42,329 bases of DNA from Mycobacteriales bacterium (GCA_040902655.1 JBBDWV010000050.1:1-42329); one strand, 5' to 3'; shown: positions 26,589-35,574, counted from the first letter of the stretch. Numbers and translations are program-made. The notes: generated by a model from the sequence alone, not told the origin.

Positions 26589-27860
26589 TCAGGCTGACCA
26601 GAGCCGGTCGACGGGCATGATGTGCAGTCGGTCTTCTGCGTTGTACGACCGCGATCCGGTGTAGAGCACCACTCCGGCGACGAAGGCGTCGCCGGCCGCC
26701 GTCCTGAGCTTGCGGAGGGCCTTGAGGTCCGCGCCGGGCACGCGTCCCGCGGCCTTGACCTCGAACGCGAGGATCGATCCGTCGTCGCGCTCGATGACGA
26801 GGTCGACCTCGTCCCCGTCATGCGTGCGCCAGTGGCCCGTGCCCGCGAGTCCGTCGAGCCAGGAGGCCTGCTTGAGCAGTTCGCCCACGACCAAGGTCTC
26901 CAGCAGATGACCGAGCTCGGTGAGGGCGGTCGGGTCTTTGCGGGCGAGCTTGTCCGGGGTGAGGCGGAGCAGCCGGGCTGCGACGCCGGAGTCGAGGACG
27001 TGCAGCTTGGGCGTCGACGCGGCCCGCGCCCTCAGCGTCTTCCCCCAAGCGGGCAGCCGGTGGATCAGGAACACGGCTTCGAGCAGCCGGACGTAGCTCT
27101 CGGTGGTGCTGGCATCGAGCCCGACGTCCCGTGCGGCGCGGTCCACGTTGAGAACCTGGGCGGTCTGCCCAGCCAACCGGTGCAGCAGGTCCGCCAGCAA
27201 CGGCCCTTGCCGGATCCGGCTCAGCTCCCGCACGTCGCGTTGCAGGGTCAGCGCGACGTACTCGTCGAACCAGCGGTTCCGCGTGCTGTCGGTGGATCTC
27301 CTCAGGGCAATCGGGAAGCCACCGACGACCATCCGGGCGATGTAGTCCTCGCGGCTGGTCGTCGAGGTGGGCACGGCCGCGACGGCGCCGGTGGGGTCGG
27401 TGAAGAGTCGCTCGAGCAGGTATTGGCGCGTGCCGGTGATCTCCCCCTGCGACAGTGGGAAGACCGTCAACCTCGACAGGCGCCCGGTGAGTGACTGCGC
27501 GGCAGCGGGGAGGGAGTCGTGACGGGTGGAGCCGGTGAGCACGAATCGACCGGGTGCCCCGTCCCGGTTCAGCTCCGACTTGATCGCGTCAAGCACGAGC
27601 GGGGCCTTCTGGTACTCGTCGACGCAGATCGGCGTACTACCCGCGACGAAAGTGCCGGGGTCGTCGGCGACGGCTTGTCGGGTCGCCGGGTCATCCAGGT
27701 CCAGCACGGTCGCCCCGCAGCTCGCGGCGATGGCACGTAGGAGGGTGGACTTCCCGACAGCCCGCGGACCTTCGAGCAGGACGACGGGATCGTCGACCAT
27801 CCGCTCTCGAGCTGCGGCAAGAACACGTCGCTCGACGATCCCGTCCAGGGATGGAGGCAT
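26589..27860 (-). CDS. AAA+ ATPase with DUF4143 and PD-(D/E)xK-like C-terminus
   Basis: The 423-residue protein has Walker A GPRAVGKS (31-38), Walker B CVDEYQ (about 79-84), sensor FVLTGSTRH, and the DUF4143 region with GGFPIALRRS and LTLQRDVRELSRI. The C-terminus has D353...EVK (GDEVDLVIE, FEVKA, about 349-370), the PD-(D/E)xK nuclease-fold pattern common in this family. Biological roles of DUF4143 ATPases are not settled; many lie in variable genome regions. The ATG at 27860 lies 6 nt after a TACCGT -10 box, with three direct repeats across and upstream of the promoter. Between a tRNA gene and a gene stump, it is the most accessory-looking gene here. Confidence 0.88.
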   Translation of the reverse strand: MPPSLDGIVERRVLAAARERMVDDPVVLLEGPRAVGKSTLLRAIAASCGATVLDLDDPATRQAVADDPGTFVAGSTPICVDEYQKAPLVLDAIKSELNRDGAPGRFVLTGSTRHDSLPAAAQSLTGRLSRLTVFPLSQGEITGTRQYLLERLFTDPTGAVAAVPTSTTSREDYIARMVVGGFPIALRRSTDSTRNRWFDEYVALTLQRDVRELSRIRQGPLLADLLHRLAGQTAQVLNVDRAARDVGLDASTTESYVRLLEAVFLIHRLPAWGKTLRARAASTPKLHVLDSGVAARLLRLTPDKLARKDPTALTELGHLLETLVVGELLKQASWLDGLAGTGHWRTHDGDEVDLVIERDDGSILAFEVKAAGRVPGADLKALRKLRTAAGDAFVAGVVLYTGSRSYNAEDRLHIMPVDRLWSA

Positions 27861-27866
27861 CTCGTC

Positions 27867-27872
27867 ACGGTA
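27867..27872 (-). promoter_or_regulatory. -10 box (TACCGT) of DUF4143 ATPase gene
   Basis: TACCGT on the minus strand ends 6 nt before the ATG at 27860, so the mRNA is probably leaderless. The nearest direct repeat begins 5 bp upstream, within the -10/-35 spacer. Confidence 0.5.
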
Positions 27873-27876
27873 GCAG

Positions 27877-27939
27877 GAGTCGGGGATTTCGAGGGACCGG
27901 AGTGAGGGATATCGAGCGCCCTGAGTCTGGGATATCGAG
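27877..27939 (-). repeat. Three 17-bp direct repeats at exact 23-bp period (candidate operator)
   Basis: Copies at 27877-27893, 27900-27916 and 27923-27939 share the consensus GAGTNNGGGATWTCGAG on the plus strand. They differ at three positions and start exactly 23 bp apart. They lie from about -16 to -79 relative to the DUF4143 start codon, spanning the predicted promoter spacer and upstream DNA. Confidence 0.8.
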
Positions 27940-28007
27940 GGGTAGCCGTGGGGTCAGTCCTTGGTGTCTCCAGACACCCGGCGCCCCTCCCAGAACAGCT
28001 CAGATGG

Positions 28008-28148
28008 ACGTTGAATCTGAACTACGTGCGGGGTCAGACGGTGCCGAACCTGGTGGTGGTTCCGGTGGCGGCGGCCGGGACGGTGCGGCTGCGGTCGAGC
28101 GCCGGTTCGCCGCACGTGGTGGCCGATGTCGTCGGCTGGTACGGCTGA
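28008..28148 (+). pseudogene. 3' stump of a secreted repeat-domain protein gene
   Basis: The translation TLNLNYVRGQTVPNLVVVPV followed by GTVRLRSSAGSPHVVADVVGWYG and a stop matches, from memory, the C-terminal repeat of actinobacterial exported proteins (PGQTVxNLV...SAGSxHVVADVxGW). Only about 46 residues remain and no signal peptide precedes them, so the upstream part was lost. Confidence 0.6.
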
Positions 28149-28184
28149 CCTCTCCTGGCTGAAGCCGGCGGATCATCTTCCCCT

Positions 28185-28499
28185 GTGCTCAAGACGCCCG
28201 GTTTGCCCGCCGATGTTCCCAGGGTGGAAGGGGCCGCGCAGGAGCCGTACGAGGTGGAGCTGCAGGCCGCCTATCAGCGCTACCGCTCGGCGGCGTCCGC
28301 CTGGCGCTCCGCCAGCAAGGCCCAGTCGGCGCAGACCTGTGAGGCCGCGGCCGAGCGTCTGCTGCACGCGCGCGTCGGGCTCTACCGCCTGCTCGTCGCC
28401 TCCGGCTGGGGGCCGCCCGCCGGAGTCGGTGCGCAGGTCGAGCGCGACGCCGCGCTGCTGGAGGTCCCGGGCGACCTCGAGGCCCTCCTCGCCGGCTGA
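28185..28499 (+). CDS. Small helical hypothetical protein (104 aa)
   Basis: The acidic protein is mainly two helices: EPYEVELQAAYQRYRSAASA, then WRSASKAQSAQTCEAAAERL, with a short C-terminal part. It has no signal peptide and no recognised domain. GTG at 28185 is used; a GTG near 28224 would drop a proline-rich leader. It converges with the MFS gene after 4 bp. Confidence 0.6.
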   Translation: MLKTPGLPADVPRVEGAAQEPYEVELQAAYQRYRSAASAWRSASKAQSAQTCEAAAERLLHARVGLYRLLVASGWGPPAGVGAQVERDAALLEVPGDLEALLAG

Positions 28500-28503
28500 G
28501 CCG

Positions 28504-29757
28504 CTACGCCGCGGGCGGCCGGCTGCGCAGCGCGAGCTGGCGGGCGAGCAGCAGCCCGAGAAGCGGCAGCGCTGCCGCCGTTCCGAAGCCGACGACGGCG
28601 CTGGTCGGCAGGGCCAGGGCAACAGCGGCGCCCGTCACCCAGGCCAGCTGCAGGCCGGTTTCCGACCGGGCGAAGGCCTTGCTGATCGAGCGCGGCGGCA
28701 CGTGCGCCTGCACGGCCGCATCCAGGGCGAACTTGCTGAGCGAGACCGAGATCCCGGTGGCGCCGGCCGCGGCGACCATCCACGCCCCGACCGGCATGAG
28801 CGCGGCGGCCAGGCAGGTGGCGAACGGCAGGGCCAGCGCGACGACGGCGAGCAGCCGCGACGCCCGCTCCGGCAGGCGGGCCGCTCCCGCCGTGCCGGCC
28901 AGCTGACCGACTGCGGCGGCGGCGATGACGGTGCCGACGAGGATGCCGGCGGCACCCTCGGCCCGGAACAGGAACGCGAGGAAGACGGTGAGCAGCCCGG
29001 CGACAGCGCGCAGCGTCAGCGCGGCAGCCAGCGGCCCGGTCACCCGCGGGGAGGTGCGGGAGAGCCGGAAGCGAAGTGCGGAGCGCACCGTCGGCCCGGC
29101 CGGCTCGTCCACGTGCTCGGGCAGCCGCAGGGCCAGCACCGCGCCGGTGAGCAGCAGCAGGCTGGCCAGCCGCAGCACCCAGCCGGACGAGCCGGTGAGC
29201 GCGACGAGGCCCGAGCCCACGGCGGCCGCCCCGGCCCCCGCTGTCACGGCGGCGACGTTCAGCCGGGCGTTGGCCGAGACCAGCCCGACCGCAGGTGGAC
29301 GGACACGCGGCACGGCTGCGCAACGGGCGACGCCGTACGCCCGCGAGAGCACGAGGACCGCGAGGGCGAGCGGGTAGAGCCCCAGGCCGGCGGTCGCCCC
29401 CGCCATCACCCACGTCAGCAGCCCGCGGCCGCCGGTGGTCACCGCGAGGACCGTGCGTCGGCCGTGCGGGAAGCGGTCCAGCACCGGCCCCGCGACCGGG
29501 ACGAGCAGGGCGAACGGCAGCATCGTCAGCAGCAGGTACAGCGCGACCCCGCTGCGTGCCTCGCCGAGCGGGACGTTGAAGAACAGCGTGCCGGCGAGGG
29601 CGACGGCGACGAGCGCGTCGCCCGCGGCGTGCAGGGCGTGCACCGAGATCAGCGCCGACAGCCCACTGCGATCGGCGCCGTCGGCGCGCGCGGCCGCACG
29701 CACCCGGCGGACAGCGCCACGGGACAGCGCCCTCGAGAGGTCGACGGCACGGGCCAT
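28504..29757 (-). CDS. MFS transporter
   Basis: The 417-residue protein has about twelve membrane helices and a large-facilitator loop 2-3 motif (GPVLDRFPHGRRTVL). It is Ala/Leu/Val-rich throughout and begins with a basic cytosolic segment. The substrate is unknown; the layout suits an efflux permease. The ATG at 29757 has AAGGA 7 nt upstream. It is separated from the upstream tRNA by a hairpin, so it should have its own promoter. Confidence 0.85.
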   Translation of the reverse strand: MARAVDLSRALSRGAVRRVRAAARADGADRSGLSALISVHALHAAGDALVAVALAGTLFFNVPLGEARSGVALYLLLTMLPFALLVPVAGPVLDRFPHGRRTVLAVTTGGRGLLTWVMAGATAGLGLYPLALAVLVLSRAYGVARCAAVPRVRPPAVGLVSANARLNVAAVTAGAGAAAVGSGLVALTGSSGWVLRLASLLLLTGAVLALRLPEHVDEPAGPTVRSALRFRLSRTSPRVTGPLAAALTLRAVAGLLTVFLAFLFRAEGAAGILVGTVIAAAAVGQLAGTAGAARLPERASRLLAVVALALPFATCLAAALMPVGAWMVAAAGATGISVSLSKFALDAAVQAHVPPRSISKAFARSETGLQLAWVTGAAVALALPTSAVVGFGTAAALPLLGLLLARQLALRSRPPAA

Positions 29758-29834
29758 AGGACCATCCTTGCCGACCTGGCCAGCCGGCGCGGGACGGACA
29801 GCGCCCCGCCCGGAGTGCCGGGACGCTGATCAGC

Positions 29835-29869
29835 GACGACAGCCGCCCCGGCGGGGAGCGGCTGTCGTC
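29835..29869 (-). terminator. Hairpin after tRNA-Ser(GGA)
   Basis: Arms 29835-29846 and 29858-29869 are perfect 12-bp complements (GACGACAGCCGC type) around an 11-nt GC-rich loop. It lies just past the tRNA 3' end on the minus strand. Confidence 0.75.
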
Positions 29870-29873
29870 TCGG

Positions 29874-29959
29874 CGGAGGATGCGAGATTCGAACTCGCGA
29901 GGGGTTGCCCCCAACACGCTTTCCAAGCGTGCGCCATAGGCCAACTAGGCGAATCCTCC
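29874..29959 (-). tRNA. tRNA-Ser(GGA)
   Basis: Read on the minus strand, the acceptor GGAGGAT pairs with ATCCTCC and the discriminator is G. The anticodon arm CACGC-TTGGAAA-GCGTG gives anticodon GGA, with a long class II variable arm. CCA is not encoded; the next bases are CCG. Confidence 0.95.
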
Positions 29960-29966
29960 GCCGCCG

Positions 29967-29972
29967 ATCCTA
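29967..29972 (-). promoter_or_regulatory. -10 box (TAGGAT) of tRNA-Ser(GGA)
   Basis: TAGGAT on the minus strand ends 7 nt before the tRNA 5' base at 29959. Confidence 0.55.
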
Positions 29973-30009
29973 GCCGAGCCGCCCGGCTCCGGTCAGCCGC
30001 CCGGACGGG

Positions 30010-30015
30010 TAGGGT
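30010..30015 (+). promoter_or_regulatory. -10 box (TAGGGT) of SRP RNA
   Basis: TAGGGT ends 7 nt before the predicted SRP RNA 5' end at 30023, the same spacing as at both tRNA genes. Confidence 0.5.
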
Positions 30016-30022
30016 CGGGACA

Positions 30023-30112
30023 GACCCCTCGTGCGGCGCCCATCCCGCTGAACTCCCCCAGGGCCGGAAGGCAGCAAGGGCAGGCAGGCTCTGGGCGGGT
30101 GTGCGGGGGGTC
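30023..30112 (+). ncRNA. ffs: Signal recognition particle RNA (bacterial small type)
   Basis: The core GGCCGGAAGGCAGCAAGGGC contains the conserved GGAA tetraloop region and the asymmetric loop bound by Ffh. The ends GACCCC and GGGGTC pair to close the rod-like hairpin. The position just before dnaX is the usual actinobacterial arrangement. The RNA targets membrane and secretory proteins with Ffh. Confidence 0.9.
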
Positions 30113-30140
30113 CTGTCGTTGTCGTGGAGGGAGTCTCAGC

Positions 30141-31961
30141 GTGAGCCTGGCGCTCTACCGCAAGTACCGGCCCGGCAGCTTCGCCGAGGTGATGGGCCAG
30201 GACCACGTCACCGAGCCGCTGCGGCAGGCGCTGTCCAACGGGCGGATCAGCCACGCGTACCTGTTCAGTGGCCCGCGTGGCTGCGGCAAGACCTCCAGCG
30301 CGCGGATCATGGCGCGCTCGCTGAACTGCGCCCAGGGCCCGACGCCGGACCCCTGCGGGACGTGCGACTCCTGCGTCGCTCTCGCGCCCAACGGCCCCGG
30401 GTCGCTCGACGTCATCGAGATCGACGCCGCCTCGCACAACGGCGTCGACGACGCCCGTGACCTGCGCGAGCGGGCCTTCTTCGCGCCGGTGTCGAGCCGC
30501 TTCAAGGTCTACATCATCGACGAGGCGCACATGGTCACGACGGCGGCGTTCAACGCGCTGCTGAAGCTGGTGGAGGAGCCGCCGGACTTCGTGAAGTTCG
30601 TCTTCGCGACGACCGAGCCGGAGAACGTCCTGCAGACGATCCGCTCCCGCACCCACCACTACCCGTTCCGGCTGATGTCGCCGAAGACGCTCACCGAGCT
30701 GCTCACGAAGGTCGCCGGGTCTGAGGGCATCGCGATCGACAGCACCGTGATCCCCCTGGTCGTACGCGCCGCAGCCGGTTCGGCGCGCGACGGCCTGTCG
30801 ATCCTGGACCAGGTGCTGGCCTCCGCCGGACCGGACGGTGTCACCCGCGAGGGCGCCGCCGCACTGCTCGGCGTGACGCCGGACTCGCTGCTCGACGGCA
30901 TCGTCGACGCCTTTGCCGCGCGTGACTCCGCGACCGTCTTCGGCCTGCTCGACCAGGTGATGGAGGGCGGGCACGACCCGCGCCGGTTCGCCACCGACGT
31001 GCTCGAGCGGCTGCGCGACCTGATCGTGCTCGATGCCGTGCCGGACGCCGGTTCGACCGGACTGCTCGACTGCCCGGCCGACCAGCTCGAGCGGATGAGC
31101 CGGCAGGCGGTGGCGATGGGGACCGCAGGGCTGTCCCGCGCCGCCGACCTGTTCCACGCCGGCCTGGTCGAGATGCGCGGCAAGACCACGCCGCGGCTGC
31201 TGCTCGAGCTGGTCTGCGCCCGGGTGCTGCTGCCGGCCGCAGCCACCGGAGAATCGGCCCTGCTGGTCCGCCTCGAGCGGCTCGAGCGCAGGTTGGACAT
31301 CGCCGGCGCCCCCGCCCCCGCTGCTCCGGCCCCGACCGCCCCGACCACCCCGCCCCCGACCACCCCGCCCCCGACCACCCCGCTCCCGGCCGCCCCCGCC
31401 CCGCCGGCTCCGGAGCCCGGGCGTCCCGGCGCGGGAGCAGGACCGGGCTCGGAGTCCGGGACGCAGGGGCCCGGTGGCGGCGTGGATGCGGCAGCGCTGC
31501 GCGGCGCCTGGGACGCCGTGCTCGGCGCCGTGAAGAGCCGCAAGCGCACCGCCCACGCGCAGCTGGCCGACGCCACGGTCGGCTCGGTCAGTGGGCGCAC
31601 CCTGGTGCTGGCGTTCCAGCACGCGCCGATCCTGCGGCAGTTCCAGGCCGGCACCGGCCCGGACGTGCTGAGGGAGTCGCTGCAGGCGGTGCTCGGCGCC
31701 GACTTCGACCTGCGCTGCGTGCTGCACGAGAGCCTGGGTGCTGCCGAGTCACAGCCGACCGGCGGGTCGCAGACGACCGGCCGCACCCCGTCGCCGGCGC
31801 CACCGGCCGCCCGTCCGGGATTCGCCCCGGGCGACGAGGCCGTGCCGGACGACCCGGACGAGCCTCCGGCGCCGCAGGAGGGCCATCGTGAGGACGCCGC
31901 CCTGCGCCTGGTCGTCGACCAGCTCGGCGGGCAGGTCGTGAGCACCTCCGGCGAGGACTGA
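30141..31961 (+). CDS. dnaX: DNA polymerase III subunit gamma/tau
   Basis: The 606-residue clamp-loader ATPase has the family start [19 protein letters not shown], Walker A GPRGCGKT (44-51), zinc cysteines C63, C72, C75 and C78, DEAH in [10 protein letters not shown], and sensor 2 [13 protein letters not shown] Pro/Ala/Thr linker (about 390-450) separates the ATPase from a C-terminal tau-like region ([21 protein letters not shown]). I saw no obvious slippery frameshift site for a gamma form, though none would be expected in every lineage. The GTG at 30141 follows a GGAGGGA ribosome site. Confidence 0.95.
   Translation: MSLALYRKYRPGSFAEVMGQDHVTEPLRQALSNGRISHAYLFSGPRGCGKTSSARIMARSLNCAQGPTPDPCGTCDSCVALAPNGPGSLDVIEIDAASHNGVDDARDLRERAFFAPVSSRFKVYIIDEAHMVTTAAFNALLKLVEEPPDFVKFVFATTEPENVLQTIRSRTHHYPFRLMSPKTLTELLTKVAGSEGIAIDSTVIPLVVRAAAGSARDGLSILDQVLASAGPDGVTREGAAALLGVTPDSLLDGIVDAFAARDSATVFGLLDQVMEGGHDPRRFATDVLERLRDLIVLDAVPDAGSTGLLDCPADQLERMSRQAVAMGTAGLSRAADLFHAGLVEMRGKTTPRLLLELVCARVLLPAAATGESALLVRLERLERRLDIAGAPAPAAPAPTAPTTPPPTTPPPTTPLPAAPAPPAPEPGRPGAGAGPGSESGTQGPGGGVDAAALRGAWDAVLGAVKSRKRTAHAQLADATVGSVSGRTLVLAFQHAPILRQFQAGTGPDVLRESLQAVLGADFDLRCVLHESLGAAESQPTGGSQTTGRTPSPAPPAARPGFAPGDEAVPDDPDEPPAPQEGHREDAALRLVVDQLGGQVVSTSGED
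31342..31386 (+). repeat. 15-bp tandem repeat (3 copies) in dnaX linker
   Basis: CGACCACCCCGCCCC at 31342-31356 and 31357-31371, with a third copy to 31386 changed at one base. It encodes repeated TTPPP in the proline-rich linker; unit length preserves the frame. Confidence 0.85.
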
Positions 31962-31986
31962 GCACCGCAGGCAGCTCCGGTCCCCG

Positions 31987-31992
31987 TACTCT
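31987..31992 (+). promoter_or_regulatory. -10 box (TACTCT) upstream of ybaB
   Basis: TACTCT would give a short leader of about 25 nt before the GTG at 32024, which has its own GAGGAGA ribosome site. Confidence 0.4.
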
Positions 31993-32023
31993 CGCCAGCA
32001 ACACCAGACGTGAGGAGACGCCC

Positions 32024-32365
32024 GTGGCCGGTCCGCCGAGCAAGGGACAGCCGAACATGCAGCAGCTGATGAAGCAGGCGCAGAAGATGCAGCAGCAGCT
32101 CATGGAGGCGCAGGCCCAGCTGGCCGGGACCGAGGTCACGGGCACTGCCGGTGGCGGGCTGGTCACCGCGACCGTCAGCGGCTCCGGCGATGTCCTGTCG
32201 GTGAAGATCGATCCGAAGGCGATCGACCCCGACGACGTCGAGAGCCTCGAGGACCTGGTGGTCGCCGCCATCCGGGACGCCGCGAACAACGCGCAGGAGC
32301 TCCAGCAGACGACGATGGGCCCGCTCGCCGGCGGGCTCGGCGGCCTCGGCCTGCCGGGGATGTAG
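32024..32365 (+). CDS. YbaB/EbfC-family nucleoid-associated protein
   Basis: The 113-residue DNA-binding protein has an N-terminal Met/Gln-rich helix ([19 protein letters not shown]), the [21 protein letters not shown] strand block and [19 protein letters not shown]. It ends in a Gly/Leu tail. It sits between dnaX and recR as in many bacteria and may assist recombination or DNA compaction. GTG at 32024 follows GAGGAGA. Confidence 0.92.
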   Translation: MAGPPSKGQPNMQQLMKQAQKMQQQLMEAQAQLAGTEVTGTAGGGLVTATVSGSGDVLSVKIDPKAIDPDDVESLEDLVVAAIRDAANNAQELQQTTMGPLAGGLGGLGLPGM

Positions 32366-32401
32366 GGGCCGACGTGATCCTGCTGCGGACCGGGCGCCGA
32401 C

Positions 32402-33001
32402 ATGTATGAGGGCGCCGTCCAGGACCTCATCGACGAGCTCGGGCGGCTGCCGGGCGTGGGGCCCAAGAGCGCGCAGCGGATCGCCTTCCACCTGCTCGCC
32501 GCCGACCCGGCCGACGTGCGGCGGCTGGTCGGCGCGCTCACCGAGGTCAAGGACAAGGTCCGGTTCTGCCGGGTCTGCGGCAACGTCAGCGAGCAGGACG
32601 AGTGCCGCGTCTGCCGTGACCCGCGCCGCGACCTCTCGGTCATCTGCGTCGTGGAGGAGTCCAAGGACGTCGTCGCGATCGAGCGGACCCGCGAGTTCCG
32701 CGGCCGCTACCACGTCCTGGGTGGCGCCATCAGCCCGATCGAGGGCATCGGGCCGGATGACCTGCGGGTGCGCGAGCTGCTCGTCCGGCTGCAGGACGGG
32801 TCGGTCACCGAGCTGATCCTGGCCACCGACCCGAATCTCGAGGGCGAGGCGACGGCCACCTACCTCGCCCGCCTGGTCAGCCCGATGGGGCTGCGCGTCA
32901 CACGGTTGGCCAGCGGGCTGCCCGTCGGGGGGGACCTGGAGTACGCGGACGAGGTCACCCTCGGCCGCGCTTTCGAAGGACGGAGACAGGTCGATGTCTG
33001 A
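32402..33001 (+). CDS. recR: Recombination protein RecR
   Basis: The 199-residue protein has a helix-hairpin-helix ([20 protein letters not shown]), a four-cysteine zinc finger ([19 protein letters not shown]), and a Toprim domain ([33 protein letters not shown]). With RecO it loads RecA at gaps. Length is normal. ATG at 32402. The stop overlaps the next gene by 8 bp. Confidence 0.96.
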   Translation: MYEGAVQDLIDELGRLPGVGPKSAQRIAFHLLAADPADVRRLVGALTEVKDKVRFCRVCGNVSEQDECRVCRDPRRDLSVICVVEESKDVVAIERTREFRGRYHVLGGAISPIEGIGPDDLRVRELLVRLQDGSVTELILATDPNLEGEATATYLARLVSPMGLRVTRLASGLPVGGDLEYADEVTLGRAFEGRRQVDV

Positions 33002-33536
33002 GCCGATCGAGGACCTGGAGCTGGCGACCGACGTCGCGCGTGACGTGCGGTCCTTCCTGGAGACACTGGAGCTGGTCGCCTCCGGGCAGGCCGGCAGCCA
33101 GGCGGTCGCCCTGCTGCTGCTCGACGTGGCGCAGATGTGCGTGGCCGGCGCCCACCTCGGCGCCCGTACCGACGTCATCCTCGACACCAACGTCGAGCCG
33201 CTGCTCGACCGGGCGCCCGATCTGGACAAGGTCCGCGACGGGCTGGTCGAGCAGCTCGACCCCATCGACGCCTACCTCGAGGTCTTCGACCCGTACGCCG
33301 ACGATCCGCCAGTGCCCTACCGGCTGTCGGACGACCTGGCCGACATGGCGCAGGACCTGGTCCGCGGCCTGCTGCACTACGACGCCGGCCGCGGGCGGGA
33401 GGCCCTGTGGTGGTGGCAGTTCACCTACCTCAACTCCTGGGGCGGCTCGGCCGGAGCGGCGCTGCGTGCGCTGCAGAGCGTCGTCGCGCACGTGCGGCTG
33501 GACGCCGCCGAGGAGCCTGTTCCCGACCTGCTCTAG
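32994..33536 (+). CDS. DUF5063 domain protein
   Basis: The 180-residue acidic protein belongs to the family usually found after recR in actinobacteria. It has [39 protein letters not shown] and [24 protein letters not shown]. The function is unknown. The ATG overlaps recR by 8 bp, so translation is probably coupled. Its TAG stop at 33534-33536 overlaps the stop of the convergent ABC permease in a shared CTAG. Confidence 0.9.
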   Translation: MSEPIEDLELATDVARDVRSFLETLELVASGQAGSQAVALLLLDVAQMCVAGAHLGARTDVILDTNVEPLLDRAPDLDKVRDGLVEQLDPIDAYLEVFDPYADDPPVPYRLSDDLADMAQDLVRGLLHYDAGRGREALWWWQFTYLNSWGGSAGAALRALQSVVAHVRLDAAEEPVPDLL

Positions 33537-34615
33537 GCGACCCGCTGGCCGCGCGGGAGGGTGCGCGTGGGCGTACGCAGCCGTCGGGTGGTCAGCGCGA
33601 GCGCCCCGACTCCGAGCGCCACGTTCACCACCAGGCCGGTCGGCCAGACCGGGGCCGACGGCTCGGGCTCGAAGGGACTCCCCGGCGACGGGAAGGGCGT
33701 CGGCGAGTCCGGCTCGTCGGACGGCGCGCGGCGCAGTTGGCGGACCTGTCGGCCGATCTGGCCCAGCGGGTCGAGGTCACTCGCCCGTACACCGGACCGG
33801 TGCTGCCTCGGGTCGATCGGCTCGTCCGGGATCTGCGGCGCCGCGTCGGCGAGCACCACGAACGGGTTCGGCGCGAGCAGCCACCAGGTGCGGTCGGTGC
33901 GTGCGCGGCTGGTCTGGTAGGTGACCGGCCCGTCGACGCAGCCGAAGTCCTGTGCCGGGATACCCGGCGGCGGCGGGGGGCAGTCGTTCTCGTAGGTCTG
34001 CGTGTAGCGCTCCGCGGTGACCGCGGTGACCAGGCCGAAGACGATGAGCGTGCCGACGGTGAGGGTGAAGACGGTGAGGTAGGCCAGCACGCCGGAGGTC
34101 GTGGTGCGCGAGAGGACCGCCGACCACCACAGCGAGATCGCGCAGACCGTGCCGAGCAGCAGTGCGAGCACGAGGGTCACGACGAGCACGCGCAGGAACG
34201 GCACGCCGTTCTGCGTCATCGCGTAGCCGACCAGGGGGAAGGTCAGGGCCAGGAAGACCAGCGCGGTGCCCCAGGCCGCGACGAACTTGCCGAGTGTGAT
34301 CTCGGCCGCCGACAGCAGCGTCACCTGCAGTGTGGCGAGGGTGCCGCGTTCGCGGTCACCGTTCACCGACTGGGCCGCCAGGGCGGGGACGACGAGCAGC
34401 GCGAGGCCGAGCACGAACAGCATCAGGCCGCCGTAGACGACGGTGCCCTTGAACGGCACGTCCTGCTCGGTGACGCTCGACAGTGCGCCGCGCAGCAGCG
34501 CGGTGAACCCCAGCAGCACCAGGAAGAAGACGGTGAGCAGCCACTTCCAGCGCCCGGCGCGGATGCGCAACCGGAACTCCTGGCGGGCCACGGTGACGAT
34601 CCCGGACCCGGTCAT
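33533..34615 (-). CDS. ABC transporter permease (multi-pass)
   Basis: The 360-residue protein starts GIVTVARQEFRLRIRAGRWK, then has about five or six hydrophobic helices (for example VYGGLMLFVLGLALLVVPAL). NGDRERGTLATLQVTLLSAAEI is the coupling-helix region typical of ABC-2 export permeases. A long extracytoplasmic loop holds NDCPPPPPGIPAQDFGC with two cysteines, and a final helix precedes a basic tail. It pairs with the ATPase gene that overlaps it by 4 bp (ATGA). The cargo is unknown. Confidence 0.88.
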   Translation of the reverse strand: MTGSGIVTVARQEFRLRIRAGRWKWLLTVFFLVLLGFTALLRGALSSVTEQDVPFKGTVVYGGLMLFVLGLALLVVPALAAQSVNGDRERGTLATLQVTLLSAAEITLGKFVAAWGTALVFLALTFPLVGYAMTQNGVPFLRVLVVTLVLALLLGTVCAISLWWSAVLSRTTTSGVLAYLTVFTLTVGTLIVFGLVTAVTAERYTQTYENDCPPPPPGIPAQDFGCVDGPVTYQTSRARTDRTWWLLAPNPFVVLADAAPQIPDEPIDPRQHRSGVRASDLDPLGQIGRQVRQLRRAPSDEPDSPTPFPSPGSPFEPEPSAPVWPTGLVVNVALGVGALALTTRRLRTPTRTLPRGQRVA

Positions 34616-35574
34616 CGACCCTCCTCCGTGAGCTGCAGGTAGGCCGCCTCGAGCGCACCGCCGAGCGGCTGGCAGGCGACCACCGGCACCCCCTCGCGCA
34701 CCAGGCCGCTGAGCAGTTCGGCGGCGGCCTCGTCGGAAGCCAGCCGGACGTCGACGCCGGCGATGGTCGGCGTGTCGTGGTCGTAGCCGCCACGCTGCAG
34801 CGCCGCCAGCAGCGCCTCCATGTCCAGGGCACGCACCCGCCACGGCCGTGCCGCCGTGCCTTCGGGCAGCTGGTCGAGCCGGTGTTCGCCGACGGTGGCG
34901 CCGCGGTCGACGAACACCACCCGGTCGGCGAGCTCCTCGAGGTCGCCGAGCAGGTGGCTGCTGACCAGGACCGCGACCCCTGAGCGGGCGAGCAGCCGGA
35001 GCAACTCGCGCAGCTCCACCCGGCTGCGCGGGTCCAGCCCGCCGGCCGGCTCGTCGAGCAGCAGCACCTCGGGCTCGTGCACCAGCGCACGGGCCAGGCC
35101 GAGCCGCTGCTTCTGCCCGCGCGACATCGTGTGCACCGGCCGGTCGGCATACTCCGGCAGCCGGGCCAGCGCGAGCAGCTCGCGTGCCCGGCTGCGGGCG
35201 CGGCTGCGGCCCAAGCGGTAGGCCTCGCCGACGAACTCGAGGTACTCCTGGCCGGTGAGGTTGTCGTAGAGGCCGAAGACGTCCGGCGACCAGCCCATCC
35301 GCGCGCGCACCTGGTCCGGCTCGGTGACCGGGTCGAAGCCGGCCACCCGCACCTCTCCGGCGTCCGGCACGAGCAGCGTCGCGAGCACCAGCAGCAGCGT
35401 CGTCTTGCCCGCGCCGTTCGGCCCGACCAGCGCCGTGACCTCGCCCGGCAACGCAGTCAGGTCGATCCCGCGTACCGCCTCGACCGGGCCGAAGGTGCGG
35501 CGGACGCCGCGGGCGACCACGCCCCTGCCGGACGGCAGCACGGGCTCGCCGGAAGAGCCAAGGAGATCGGCCAC
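34612..35574 (-). CDS. ABC transporter ATP-binding protein
   Basis: The 320-residue ATPase has Walker A GPNGAGKTT, a Q-loop region near LYDNLTGQEYLEF, signature SRGQKQRLGLARAL (Arg in place of the second Gly of LSGGQ), Walker B VLLLDEPAGGLD and SSHLLGDLEELADRV. About 90 residues after the switch His form a C-terminal accessory part. It works with the permease encoded next. GTG at 35574 follows a TAGTCT -10 box by 6 nt. Confidence 0.93.
   Translation of the reverse strand: MADLLGSSGEPVLPSGRGVVARGVRRTFGPVEAVRGIDLTALPGEVTALVGPNGAGKTTLLLVLATLLVPDAGEVRVAGFDPVTEPDQVRARMGWSPDVFGLYDNLTGQEYLEFVGEAYRLGRSRARSRARELLALARLPEYADRPVHTMSRGQKQRLGLARALVHEPEVLLLDEPAGGLDPRSRVELRELLRLLARSGVAVLVSSHLLGDLEELADRVVFVDRGATVGEHRLDQLPEGTAARPWRVRALDMEALLAALQRGGYDHDTPTIAGVDVRLASDEAAAELLSGLVREGVPVVACQPLGGALEAAYLQLTEEGR

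Larger units (their letters stand above)
27861..28184. other. Region between DUF4143 gene and small hypothetical gene
   Basis: These 324 bp hold the leaderless DUF4143 promoter, the three 17-bp repeats and a 3' gene stump. No intact gene is visible. Confidence 0.55.

Noticed and set aside
27877-27939. The three repeats as a mini CRISPR array
   Set aside because: Spacing between copies is only 6 bp, too short for spacers, no cas genes are present, and the repeats sit on a promoter.
30659-33265. 868-codon minus-strand frame opposite dnaX, ybaB and recR
   Set aside because: Ser/Pro/Arg-rich shadow of three well-supported genes.
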